Assembly: GCA_022605955.1 (NCBI GenBank)
Contig: JAKCOZ010000014.1
Location: forward strand, 10,360,001-10,424,000
Length of the DNA: 64,000 bases
Direction: 5' to 3'
Source: Rallus limicola
Lineage: Eukaryota; Chordata; Aves; Gruiformes; Rallidae
In this document: positions 39,246-50,329 of the stretch, one piece after another
Layout of the letters: each line of letters begins with the position of its first letter
How positions within the stretch are numbered: the stretch's first letter is position 1
The notes under the pieces: model-generated
Database searches by the model: none
The model's input: the letters and a program-made list of their open reading frames with translations, nothing else
Told to the model about the DNA's origin: nothing
Position numbers and translations under genes: made by a program

Positions 39246-39950
39246 CCAACCAACACTGCCCACACTTCCAGGGCAAAACCATCTCAGATGGAAGACCAGG
39301 AAACAACAGCTGACCTGTTCAATTTCAAGCCAGAGGACCAAACCACTGATGACAGAGACTATTCTCCAGGATTAAGCCAGGCTCAGTTACCCTTTATTTT
39401 GGCTATTTCTTCCATGACTGGCTTTCCCAAGACATCTTTTAAGGAAGCTTTTGTAAGAGGAATGTGGGAAATGAACAACCTGGTAATACTCCCTCAGACC
39501 TCGGTTACATTAATGCAAGCTTCCACAGCTGCATGTGTATTAGCATAGTTCACGAACCCCCTACAAAGCCAGCACAGGTGGTCATGAAGACCACCCTAAG
39601 GTTCCTTCAAGCTTTTTAACATATTACTATGGAACTTACCCATTTTCTGGCAGGGCTGAATCTCAGTGGAGGTTCAGTGAGCTTGGTCACAGGAAAATAT
39701 GAGAGAAGCAGCATTTTTTAGTAGGAGAATTTATTTGCCTTAGCAGCAATTTCTTAATGTCTATCATGCTTCATGGCAACAGGAGCAGCAACCTAAGAAC
39801 CTTAACATCACCACCACCACATTTAAAGTGCAGAGAGAAAAAGGCAAATAAAAAAATGACTTTAGTTTTTAGTATTATAGGAATAATTATGAATTGGTCA
39901 CGATCCTTTTAAAGTCTGACTCCAGTTTTGATGGGTTTTGTTTATTTCAG

Positions 39951-40079
39951 ATTAAAACACAGGAAGTATCAGCTCAGGTGAAAGAGGAAGCTGCACCTGA
40001 AATGGTGAGAGAGCAGCCACATTCCCAACTGCAAGAAAAGTCTTTGGAGAACAAGTCTACTCCACAGCTGATTTTGCAG
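39951..40079 (+). CDS. candidate internal coding exon, 129 nt
   Basis: TTTGTTTATTTCAG stands directly before 39951 and GTACTC follows a CAG at 40079, so both splice boundaries fit the consensus. The segment is 43 codons, phase 0 to phase 0. The peptide runs IKTQEVSAQVKEEAAPEMV to a Ser/Gln/Lys-rich end. It is strongly charged, rich in Glu, Gln, Lys and Ser, and without hydrophobic core, as in disordered linker regions. I know no matching protein. Relative to DNA on either side it is richer in CAG, GAG and GAA codons, which fits coding use. The 50-nt segment 466 bases downstream could be the next exon. The overlapping ATG-started ORF beginning at 39894 is only the read-through of this frame into the intron. 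Confidence 0.38.
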
Positions 40080-40311
40080 GTACTCTTCCATATCCCTCTT
40101 TGATGAGTTAATAAAATTACCCAGATCATTCTCAGGTACTGGAAAAGCATGGCTTAAGCTGGCACATGCATAATTGGAATAAAATCATATTTAGTTTGAG
40201 AACATGGAATTTCAACAATGATTGTCTGCTTGAATTTTGAGAGCCTTTAACCCTCATGAGGATGTAACTGAGTTAATTTTGGGCAAAAGTGATAAATTTA
40301 AAGGTTACCTG

Positions 40312-40413
40312 TCACATACGCACATGCAAGTGCACGCACACACACATACAGAGGCAATCAGAAAATCTCTGGGTTTGTCCTCTCTCTTTTGCAGACACAT
40401 AAAACACACACAC
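40312..40413. repeat. interrupted (CA)n microsatellite
   Basis: Two CA-rich runs (about 40312-40350 and 40391-40413) with ACGC, ATGC and AGTG interruptions. Probably variable in length between individuals. Confidence 0.75.
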
Positions 40414-40545
40414 AATGCCACCCAAAATACTGAGCAAACAGATGTTTAAAGCCATTCTAATAAGTGAAAAACAAAATAAATGTCATCCAACAGAAAATAT
40501 CTCTTTTGCCTTTTAGGCAAACTTGATATTTTGTTTCATTTTCAG

Positions 40546-40595
40546 CAAAAATTCCAAGCAAGCCATCCAAAGGCAAAGATTTTCTTTAATCACAG
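40546..40595 (+). other. weak candidate exon, 50 nt
   Basis: A very good acceptor (TTTTGTTTCATTTTCAG) and a donor (CACAG then GTACTT) bound a 50-nt segment open in phase 0, which is the phase left by the candidate exon ending at 40079. It reads QKFQASHPKAKIFFNH. It would pass on two bases. The agreement of phase with the upstream candidate is the main support; the short length is against it. Confidence 0.17.
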
Positions 40596-43500
40596 GTACT
40601 TTCCTGTTGGCAGCAGTTCCTCTCTATAGGACTTGAAATAGTTTTTTTTCACACAGATGTGGACTTTTTGGGGAAGCAAATAGATTTGTCACCTTCCCTC
40701 ACCTCTATGACTTGGTCCTGCTCGGTACTGTGCACGGATGCTTCTGCGCCCACAGCCAAACCCAGGCTGTCTTCACCTGCCATATTTCACCTCAGACCAA
40801 AAGCAGCTGTACATCTTCCACAGAACAACTAAAACATCACACCAGAGGGTAACAGTGCATTATCTTCATGTCCTTAACTGTTAAATTCACGCTGGACATC
40901 AGAAGCGATAATTTACCCGGAATGCCACAGAGCTCTCACATTTATCCTCGCAACAGGTTTGGCCTCTGGTATTTGTTTAAGACCTGAGCTGCAAGAACTC
41001 CTGTATGTATTTAATCTGCCTCAGCATCATTTAGGTATGAATCACCTCCTCAGTATCTCCCACTTTTTATGCCTTAAAAAAATACAATACACAAACACAA
41101 CTTCGTACTGAATGTACCTTTTTTTTAAAGCAGCATGAGGGTTTTTAAGTGCTTTTTTCTTTAAGACAGTATTTTCAGAAAGACAACAGGTGTTCCAAGG
41201 ATTTCTTTTCAATTAAAGATCTAATATTTAGTGGTATGCAGAAGGGCTTACGGCCCTGTTAATCAGTTTTTATGAAAGTTTTTAATTCAGGTTTGTACCA
41301 CATTTCTGTTGTTCACACCTAGTAAAACATCATTTAGGCTTCCAGTTAATTCAGGAAAAAGGAGAACAGAGGCCTGATGGAATTGGGTACTTTCTACAAG
41401 AAAGAGGAGAAAATATTATCTAGTTACAGCAGTTGAAAAAGGCAGAGCTTTGCCTTTAAGTCAAGGGTTTTTCAGTCTGGGGTTTGTTTTGTTGGATTTT
41501 TTCCTTTTTTTTTTTTTTGAAAAGCCACAGCAGTCAATTTTCTAGGAAGCTACATATTAGGGTAGCCCTGTCATCTGCTGCGTGCTGCCTGCCAATTGTC
41601 TCTCCTGCCTCACAGAACAGCTGCTCACGAGTAGCAGCTCCCATTTGGTCCATTGGTTGTGACTATCGCCCACCACAAACTGTCACCTGTCATTTTGTCA
41701 CAGCAGCGGCTGGCACTAGTGCCTGGCAGCAGTACATGATGTGTTCTCTCCTACCACAGGTCAGAAGGGGTGCGGGAAGACAGACAGTGGCTGATGCTGC
41801 AGCTGCTCTTGCTACCATCTGATGGCTTTATAGGTGACAGACCCAGCTAACGAATCACAGCCTTCCATGACCTCCTCAGCGTCATCTTCTTCAGCTAGGT
41901 CTTCTCCAGGCACTTTGCAAGTGTTCAAGTGGTTTCATGTTTCTCTGGCTACTGGTATCAGCAGTTTATCTCCACGTAATGTGGTTTATAACAATACTTC
42001 TGGAGATCCTAGTTATAACTGTAGTCATAACTAGTTAGGCAGAGATGCATTTTCCACATCAGCTGTACCAGGAGGAGATTATGGAAGAAGCCTGTATTTG
42101 TTTTCTGTAAAACCAACTTTTTAATCTTTGCAGTTTGTCACCTGCACTCTAAATTATAATAAAGCAAGTATTTTCAAGGTAGGTTAACTCATTCCTTGGG
42201 ATGTTCACACATTTTGCAAGCTGTCTATAATTTCAGCTAACTCCTGTGGCTCAGTTGTATAGCCTGGTTCCATATCTCAGAAATATGTGCTTAAACTTCC
42301 CTTACCTCTGTGAAAGCTTAAAACATCGATGGTCAGTTGAGGACACGTATAGACATTAGATACTGAATAAATCTGGATACATTGTGTAGTCATTATCCAA
42401 AAGCAACTCTTGTTTCTCTTAAATACATGGTAAAACCATCTTGTTTAACCTCTCTCCTGCAGTTTTTGGAAAAATTCTGTCATATATGACCTATTTAAGA
42501 GCCACACAAAAGTGTATTTGTATTGTTTACTGAAAATAATTCCTGCCTCACACTCTCTCCAGAGGAGGATGTTTATGTACAGTTACTTCCTTTACACCAT
42601 TCATTAAATACATGTAAATACATACACACCCCAGAGCCCAAATTCCTCCACATTCAGGGGGAAAAAAAACACAACCAAACTGAAAAACAGGCATGCTATA
42701 ATTTATTTTTTCCTTCTGTTCCAAGGTCTTTTCTGGACAAGACTTACCCCAAAGGCATTCTCAAAAGTTGACTCTTGTCTTTCTTCATTTTCTGCAGCTT
42801 CCCTGCCTCACTTGCCCTCAAAACAAACCCCCACTCGGGTCTGTTTCTGGCCAGGATTTCAGTCCCCTTCAATTGACTATATGTTTAGAACAAAGTAACT
42901 GAAACCACTTATTAAAAAAAAAAAGGTTTAAATGGCTTCTGAAAAGTCACAGCACCTACTGCCTTTGGGGAGGCTTTACCCAGTCCACAAAGGACTGACA
43001 AAGCTGGTTCCAAATGCATCAGCTGCCAGAGGTTCTGAAGAGATTTCTTTCAGGCAGTCCCATTTACAATACTACCAACCTTTTTTTTCACATGGCTTTT
43101 GATGGATTATCATTATTTGGCAGTCTGCAAGCAATAAGCACTCGAAAAACCAATTTTCAGACAAGATGTAGAATCTGGAACAAAATATAAACCCCCCTGA
43201 AAAAAATCCCCCAAACAAAACACCACAACACACAGAGTGGAAGGACTGACAGGTAACTTATAACCAAGACATTTTTCCCCTCAAACAATGAGTCAACAGT
43301 CTTAGCACTTTTCTTTTGCCACAAAGTTATTTTTCGCTCATTTGCTGAAATGGAAAAATGTTATATCTGCTACAGCTCCAATATTTCTGAAAGCTTTTGT
43401 GCCTCTTAGCATAAATATAACTATACAAATCAGATCTCAAATTTGCCAGCAGCGTATATGATTACTTTCTGTTGCTGTTTGACAAAAAGTCACAAGAAAA

Positions 43501-44105
43501 CACTGGGCTTTGCTCAAAAACATCAGTTAGGGGCTTTGAAGCTTTCGGGAAGGGGAAGGTTTGCTTGTTTTCAACAGAATAAAAGTTGTTTAGAAAGGCA
43601 GTGCTGAATTTTCAGAGGCAGATGAAACACAGGAGGCAGCTGAAGGTTTTGGAAAACAAAGAACATATACTTCCTTTCCCATTGCTTCTGCAGGAAAGTA
43701 GGGTGTGACAATTTCCCAAGGACTGATATGCTCTGGAGACCAATGGCCCGGTCAAACCTGCAAGGATGGACAAACTCAGGCCACAAGGTTCTGCTCAACC
43801 TACTAGGCCCCAAACACATACCAGCGTCAGCAAGGAGCTGTGCAAACCAGGGCATGCTGTGGCAGAGCCACGGGGATCCCTACGTGCCCACTTTGAACCA
43901 AGGGCTCTCTGAGCATCTGCCTGGCAGCCACTGCGGCATAAATGTCTGAGCATCCAGCTGGGGTTGCCCCATCAGCTGTGGCTTCACCAAGGGTACCATG
44001 AATGCACATGTGAGGGAGCTACCTGAGCAAATTGTTTGAAGAGTTACCTACTAATTCCTGTCTTATCCACACTAGGGAAAAGAAGATTCACAACACATAC
44101 AGCAG

Positions 44106-44162
44106 TAAAATATTGATGTCTTTATGTGATTCTGTGAGTCTATAAAATATTGATGTCTTTAT
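44106..44162 (+). repeat. 20-bp exact direct repeat
   Basis: TAAAATATTGATGTCTTTAT occurs at 44106-44125 and again at 44143-44162, a 37-bp step. A local tandem duplication; the second copy is followed by more ATAAATAT-type DNA. Confidence 0.9.
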
Positions 44163-44438
44163 AAATATAAAAAATTATCAGATGTTTAAATGTGCTTATA
44201 AAAGCATCATTGGCACAGATGTATTTACCTGGAGAACACTATGTCAGTGTAGAACATGTATTTAGTCTCCAGAATTGTTTTCTTAAGCTATGATTACTGT
44301 TAATACACCATATTCTAAAACGTCACTGCTTACAAGTACTCTGCACTCTCCATTTCAGAAGCACACAGCACTGGCTTCTGTCATTTTTTTCCCTTCCCTT
44401 TAAGCCAGCAATGATTTTATGCCTCCAGAACACCCATT

Positions 44439-44570
44439 TAAAAAACAAACAAACAAACAAAACCAACAAAACCCAAAACAACCCATGAAAAAACAACCAA
44501 AAAAAAAAAAAACCAACAAAAAAAAAACAAAACAGAAAAACAAAACAAAAAGCCAAAACCAAACCCAACA
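44439..44570. repeat. A/C-rich low-complexity tract
   Basis: (CAAA)n, then AACC, AAACCAAC and long A-runs for over 130 bases. It creates a Lys/Gln/Asn-rich ORF on plus and a Phe/Leu/Val-rich ORF on minus, both spurious. Confidence 0.88.
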
Positions 44571-46642
44571 AGCTCCAATTCCGAGAATTCCACTAGAAGA
44601 TGCCCACTTAGATACTTCCACACTTACAGTTGCTTTTATATGCATTGATATCATTCTAATTTGTTTCATGTCTGTTGTCAGCATGCACACTGTTTCAAGA
44701 AAATTCACATTACACCCAAGTTCCATGTCATACATAAATCTAAGTGAAGACAATCTTATTTAGCACTTCCAGACTAATTCAAAATAAAATACAGCAGGCA
44801 ACCTGCTTCCCATAGCACCATGCTGACTGGCATTAGCTTTGCTAACATTATTGTCTGATTGCATCCCATATCAGTCTCAATCATCTTGCCCAGTGTCAGT
44901 GTCCAGGCAACCAGCCCAGTTACCTAGGTTATTTTGTCTACTCTGTTTAAGTGCTGAAGAAGCCTTAGCTTTTCTTCTCATTTCCTGGAATTTCCCCAGA
45001 CTTACAAGATTTTTAAATAGAGGGAAAATCACATCCAATATTAATTTTTATAGCAGCTCTTAGAATTGCTCTGTGAACATCCGGAAAAAAATTAATAATA
45101 ACAATTGAAAAGTTTCCACAGCTCTGTGAAAATATCTGATATACATTAACATGCATCTACCCTTCCCACTGAATAGTAGAAATATGAACACTACAGATGC
45201 AACAAACTGGTAAACAAGGCTGAGGTTGTTTACTGTGTTACCATCTGCAGTTGTTCAGTCCATACTTCATGCCTCACAGTTACTGTCCTCATAGCAGGAG
45301 CAAACAACAGCCCCAAAAACCTCAGAATAAGCACTCAGGCCCCAGATGTCCCAATTCACAGCATACTGTCTTAGCCAGGGACCCACCTCCTACATCAATT
45401 TACCCTGAAGTGCAACTGTGGGGTCACAAGCACACAAGTTCCTCCTCTGTCACTGGGGAGGGCATTGGCACTGCTGAAGGAGCACACTACCCTAGCTGCT
45501 TACTTTACTGGATATTTGTAAGAGGTCTAAGTAAAGAAATGGTCCTTTGAAACAAAGTTACTAAATATGGTTAAATAGAAGGTTTTTCCCCTTTTGCTCC
45601 CTGGAAGTTGTCCCATAAGTTGCCATCCTTTAACAGTTGGATATTTTGTTCTTTCAGGTTTTACAGGAAAAGTCAAAAAAACACTTTTTTTTTCACCCCT
45701 ATTATGTGCTTTGACTTTAATGAAATATACTTTGAAATATTATGAAAAATTCTGGCATTACTGTTTTGGTCCTATATTGACTTAAGGAATTAGCACGAGA
45801 AAGTAAAAATGCAGAATTCTTATCTGGATAACTTAGTAACACTTGACAAGCTACTTGATCAGTTCTAAGTTCAAGTGGTGAAGAGTATACCAAGCTCTTT
45901 TTATATCTGCTTCCCTATTAAAAAAGCAACTACAATAAAAAAATAATTTAGAAAGGGGCTATTTAAGCAACTTAAACCTATCACATGAAGAAAAACATTC
46001 ACAGCATACTCAAGCAAACAAAGGCAACTGGAATTTACTCCTGAGACTGTTGAGAAAACCACAAGACTTCTCAAAAATAACTTCTGAATGACATACCTGC
46101 TGATCCCCATCCTTGCAACACACCCATAATCCTCAAAGAGAAGATGGGCAACAGTCCACATAACTGCCAAGAAGGCACAACCACCAGAGCACGGCCACTG
46201 CTTGCTTCCTTCAGATATGCTGCAAGCTCCTTAAGGAAGATTGCTCTTCCAATAGCTCTCTGCAAAGTTCCTAAGGCACTTTCAGGGCCATACAAGAAAG
46301 CAAAAAAAATCCTCTTGGAGGAGCAGAATTATTTCAGTTCCTTGAAGTATTGTTGATCAACCACCTGCCTATTCTGAAAACCCCACATGGAGTTGATATT
46401 TTATTTGAGGTATAGAATTTTCAGATAGCAACATGATGCAGTATAGTACATGGATGTTTTTCAGAAATTTTTCAGTAGCATTTTAATTACTGCTACAACA
46501 TGTCCTGTAAAGTTTCCTGGACCATTTCCACCTTTAAAACACTAGGCAGATTTTCTTCCCTAAGTATGAATGTAAAAGCACTGATCTTTATTATTAGAAT
46601 TGTTTCAATAGTTATCTCAGCAATATTCCTCTTCTACTGTAG

Positions 46643-46772
46643 AAAGAATAGCTCAGCAACTTGGACTCCAAGCAGTAGGTTCAGAAGATCCCAGAACAAA
46701 CTGCCTAGATTACCACCCACTATTTGACGTGACAAGTCAACAGGCAAATGAAGATCTAGAAAGATTTAGGAG
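46643..46772 (+). CDS. candidate internal coding exon, 130 nt
   Basis: The acceptor (TTCCTCTTCTACTGTAG) ends at 46642 and the donor (AG then GTAGGT) starts at 46773. With two leading bases, one frame is open for 42 codons plus two trailing bases: it begins RIAQQLGLQAVGSEDPR and ends QANEDLERFR. The composition (Gln, Asp, Glu, Arg, mixed hydrophobics, few rare residues) looks like a globular protein with a helical end, and codons such as GAT CCC AGA, TTT GAC GTG and GAA GAT CTA resemble normal vertebrate coding use. A second frame is open for 27 codons, then stops at 46725-46727. There is no ATG in the frame, which fits an internal exon. The gene is not recognised; an R3H-like or helical start (IAQQLGL) is only a guess. 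Confidence 0.37.
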
Positions 46773-47531
46773 GTAGGTATCAACACCTTTGATTTCAGGC
46801 TACAAGAACAAGGGTAAATACCTTAGGTAATGTCAGAAGTTCAGTTAGTATTTTAATACTGACCACTGAAATATCCAAGACATAATTAATAAAAACACCT
46901 CACAAGCCTGTTTAAGCAGTGCGTTAGTTAACAACACTGCTTCCCATCTGTAGACTCTCCTCCATTTTAGAGCAGCAATGCCTCTTGCTATCTTCTTATT
47001 TAGCTAACTGTGGTTAGTTTGGTCAGAACTAATCTTCCAAGAGACAAAAGTATGTGTAAGCACTAGGGGAAAATAAAGTAGCCACAGTGTTTGCTTCATG
47101 GCCTCATTCACACAAGAAGTGGTTTTGAAATGTAAGGGTCAGCCCCCAGACATTGAACTGGGTACCAAGACACAGTCCAGAGGTTTAGGAGACACAGTGT
47201 ACAACTAACATCCACTGGACTTCAAGAAGGATTATTCCTTGATGGGACAGGGACAGCAGCCATGCCTTTAGAGCAGATTTCTTTGCATGAAGCAACAGCT
47301 ACCTGTCTTCCCTGTGCACTTAGGTGCAATGAAAGGGGAATAACCCATCTCATCCCGTTCTAGCCTGCTTCATGAGACACAAAGGAAGAACTGTCAAATC
47401 ACAGGCATTATTGCAGCAGTATGACATCATTTTTCCTCTGAAGCATCAAATAAAGACAAGTAAGAGACAGAAAATGAGAACAGAATTCAATAAAAAGTTC
47501 AAGAAAGGATTACTAATCTTTTTCTTCTGAC

Positions 47532-47552
47532 AAAAAAAAAAAAGGGGGGGGG
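47532..47552 (+). repeat. poly-A then poly-G run
   Basis: Twelve A followed directly by nine G, both uninterrupted. Likely to be length-variable and error-prone in sequencing. Confidence 0.9.
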
Positions 47553-48706
47553 TGTTTGAAATCAGAATTTAAAAAATATTCAGCTAGAGCTGTTCACTTT
47601 GGAAAATCTTGTTTTAAGAACAGGTATAACACCAGAGACTGAGTATTTGAAAACCAGTTTTGTTCTTTCCTCCCCTCCCTAGCCATTTTCTGGGCAAGGA
47701 GGCACAAAAAGAACAAAAAAATAACTCTTCTATAGTTTTCTTATCTAGAGAAGCCAGTAGTAATACTACTTTTTCCCCTTCAGACTGAAAGTGAGAAAAG
47801 TATTCAGTACATGTGGATTTAAAACCTAAGGCAGTTTGTGACGTTAGCCAAAACATTTATTCTTGGTGAGAAATATCTAGTGTTACAAGGACAAAATTAA
47901 AATATTTAAGGAACATTCCAGCTGAGTTTCTGCAGCCTCTTTACAGAATGCTCTACAATCACCTTTTATTCATGTGTTTACATTTTCCTCATCATTACTA
48001 GCAAAAAAACCCCATCTGAGCACCTTCTGTTCTATATACATTTATTCATAACAGGGTCACTGGTTTCCTGATATGAATGTTTTCAACAGTTTATAGAAAA
48101 AAAAACCCACAATGTGGCCATGCAGTTCCAGGTTTATATACCGTTTTCTCAAGATGAATTAACCAGTACTCAAATCTCCTAAACATATGGGGACCAGGCA
48201 CTAAGCTCACAGGCACTAAATAATGAGTTGTCACACATCCTCCCTCTCTAAGGATAGCACTGAAAAGCATAAACAGCCATCATTCTGTAGAGCTTTATTC
48301 ATCATTCAGGATGCCACTGAGGATAGCAGTATTGTCTGATTTTGCATCCAATCAGACCATAATCAGCATTTGTACCGTGCTTTTCATGCTTTTGGTTTTA
48401 GCTAGATTGAGAGATTAGCTCTGCTCTCATCTCTTTGACAACTTCCTTAAATCATTTAGCGTTAAGGTAGTTTAAAGCCTGTTTATAACCAGCATCACTG
48501 CAAGCAGAACGAAATTCTTGACCTGGACAGCACTGAAGTACAGAGGATTTGTAACCCAGCAGTTATCACACACCTAAGGCAGATCTCTAACAAATTACTA
48601 TCAGCATTGCCTTTGCATATCAGAAGTGACAGGGCCAAAGCCTAATTTGTTTATTTTCTATCTTCCAACTCTCTTTAGAAGTCTCCTATTGAGGAAATCT
48701 GGTGCT

Positions 48707-48725
48707 GGGGGGGGAGGGGGGGGGG
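48707..48725 (+). repeat. poly-G run with one A
   Basis: Eight G, one A, ten G. Can form a G-quadruplex in principle. Length may be unreliable. Confidence 0.9.
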
Positions 48726-50242
48726 ATGCTGATGCTACACCACAATATCTATGCTGTAATAATACCTTAGTCATCTACATATAGTAACTGTTTCATATAA
48801 AGAAGGTTCTTCTCTGCATGGTCTGAACACGATATATGGATTCATATCCATGGAAAAAAATAAGTCTGTGAAATCTGGATCACAGTGTTCTGTACTGCCA
48901 CTGAGGGTAGCAGGTTGCAGAGAATGACTTCCATTGAGAGGAGAGTTTCAGAAACATTGACAGTAAACAAACAAATCATTAAAGAACAACAAAGAGAAGT
49001 AAGTTTTGATAAAGACTGTTTTGCTGTTTGTTAAGGGAGCTTCTTAGGTGCCAGGGAAAGGAAAAAGAAAGAAATACACCTACTACAACCTGAAGTTCCA
49101 GCCCTTTTCCACACTTGTATATCCCAGTTTTGAGGGTTATTTGCCCAGTCTGAAAAAGCTTCATGGCATGTTTTATGAAACCAGTATTGATTAGTCCTAT
49201 GAACTAGGAAAAATAGCTCCATCCTCTACCCACAGTAGATTCTAGTAGCTCTTTCAAGCATTTCTTCAAAGCTATAAGAATTAGAAAAGTTTTTATTACA
49301 AAAAAAAAAAGTCACAGCAAAATTTTCATTTATCTCTACAACTGCAGCTTGGACAAAAGCACACAAACCACAGAGATACTCCAAGGATTAAAAACACCAA
49401 GATGACCATCACATACCTCTTTTCATTCCACTTCAACATGAAATCCTTGCAGCATTAGCTAGGATCCTATCACTATATGGCAAAATCAGCAGACAGGGGA
49501 AAGCAGAAGCCCAGTTCTACCCTACCTCACAGATTAAGGCTTCTCCACCCTTTCCCCCAGAGAAACAGAGTATCAGGAGACTCTAGCAACACCACCAGCA
49601 TAAGATCCCAACCTAACAGTACAGTGAAGAAATAAGGGAAAGCATTGGGAGAGAAAAGCTTCTTTTCTTGTATCCACCTGAGAGGTGTTTTCAGTTAACA
49701 GGAGCAGCTGTGACTCTTCCCAGGTGAAAGACATCGTCATGTTCCTTTTCAGGCTGAGGGCAGACTACTGAAACTCTGATACAGTGTCCCAGTGCAATTA
49801 AAGCATGCATAATTGGCAGAAAGTGCAAAAGAGACTGGAGGGGAAGAGGAGGTTTTAGTGCAGAGACAGGAAGATTTGTCTAAGCCTGCTGAAGGATGCA
49901 ATCATTTCTATCAGCCTGGCTGATTGTTTTACAAAAAGACAGGGTTGTGTTTTGAAAGTGACAAATAACTGCCAAAATATGCTAAATAGGCAGCTTTACT
50001 TTCCTTTTAGAGTTCTTATCCACTAAAGTCATCTGCTCTTGGCCTGTTTCCCTGAATGGGTATGAGGAAGAAGTAGAGATAAAATACATTGAGCTCCTTT
50101 CACTGTTGGCTACGCTATGGCACATGTAAATTGGGTATGAAAGAGAGGACTAAATCATTTCCTCTACTCAGTTATCAATGCTTTCCCTCTTTTCCATTTT
50201 ACTAATACATTTCATATTGTTTCTCCTTGTATTCCATTACAG

Positions 50243-50329
50243 AATCATAATTTTCACTATGGAAAACATGGGGAAAAAGGCAGTGCTCTGCCAAATTGTC
50301 CTTTGAATCTAGAAAAATTTTATGAGAAG
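50243..50329 (+). CDS. candidate coding exon, 87 nt
   Basis: A textbook pyrimidine tract (TTTCTCCTTGTATTCCATTACAG) ends at 50242. From 50243 a phase-0 frame is open for 29 codons to AAG, followed by GTTATG, a weak donor; without splicing it runs 11 more codons to TGA at 50363-50365, so a terminal exon is possible. The peptide begins NHNFHYGKHGEKGSALPN. A second frame, which would be in phase with the exon ending at 46772, is also open for 20 codons and then stops. No AATAAA is close downstream. Not recognised. Confidence 0.26.

Larger units (their letters stand above)
34631..39950. other. AT-rich non-coding stretch
   Basis: Contains a weak exon candidate at 36719-36797 and two low-complexity tracts (37049-37166, 39108-39245). 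On the minus strand at about 35285-35413 there is an acceptor-bounded open frame (SHGSLVIGISNLMKG) with a few CpGs but no strong donor. The 86-codon plus ORF at 39288-39548 grows out of an A/C-rich tract and is not recognised. DNA at about 36230-36290 is full of AATTA/ATTGAT words. Confidence 0.5.
40596..46642. other. AT-rich stretch with one CpG-enriched patch
   Basis: No recognised gene. At about 41560-41990 there are eight or so CpGs and GC is higher than around; plus ORFs of 112 and 66 codons run through but are not recognised, and an Ala-rich stretch follows an acceptor-like CTCTCCTACCACAG. It could be an old exon, a degenerate element or regulatory DNA. A strong acceptor near 42464 opens a 47-codon frame ending in a stop. 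A GC-richer patch at about 43730-44000 is unexplained. A/C-rich and duplicated tracts are listed separately. Confidence 0.5.

Noticed and set aside
42465..42608. Strong acceptor followed by a 47-codon frame and stop
   Set aside because: No poly(A) signal nearby and the peptide is not recognised; not enough for a call.
44323..44763. Phe/Leu-rich minus ORFs that look like membrane proteins, and a Lys/Gln-rich plus ORF
   Set aside because: They come from the A/C-rich tract at 44439-44570 read on either strand.
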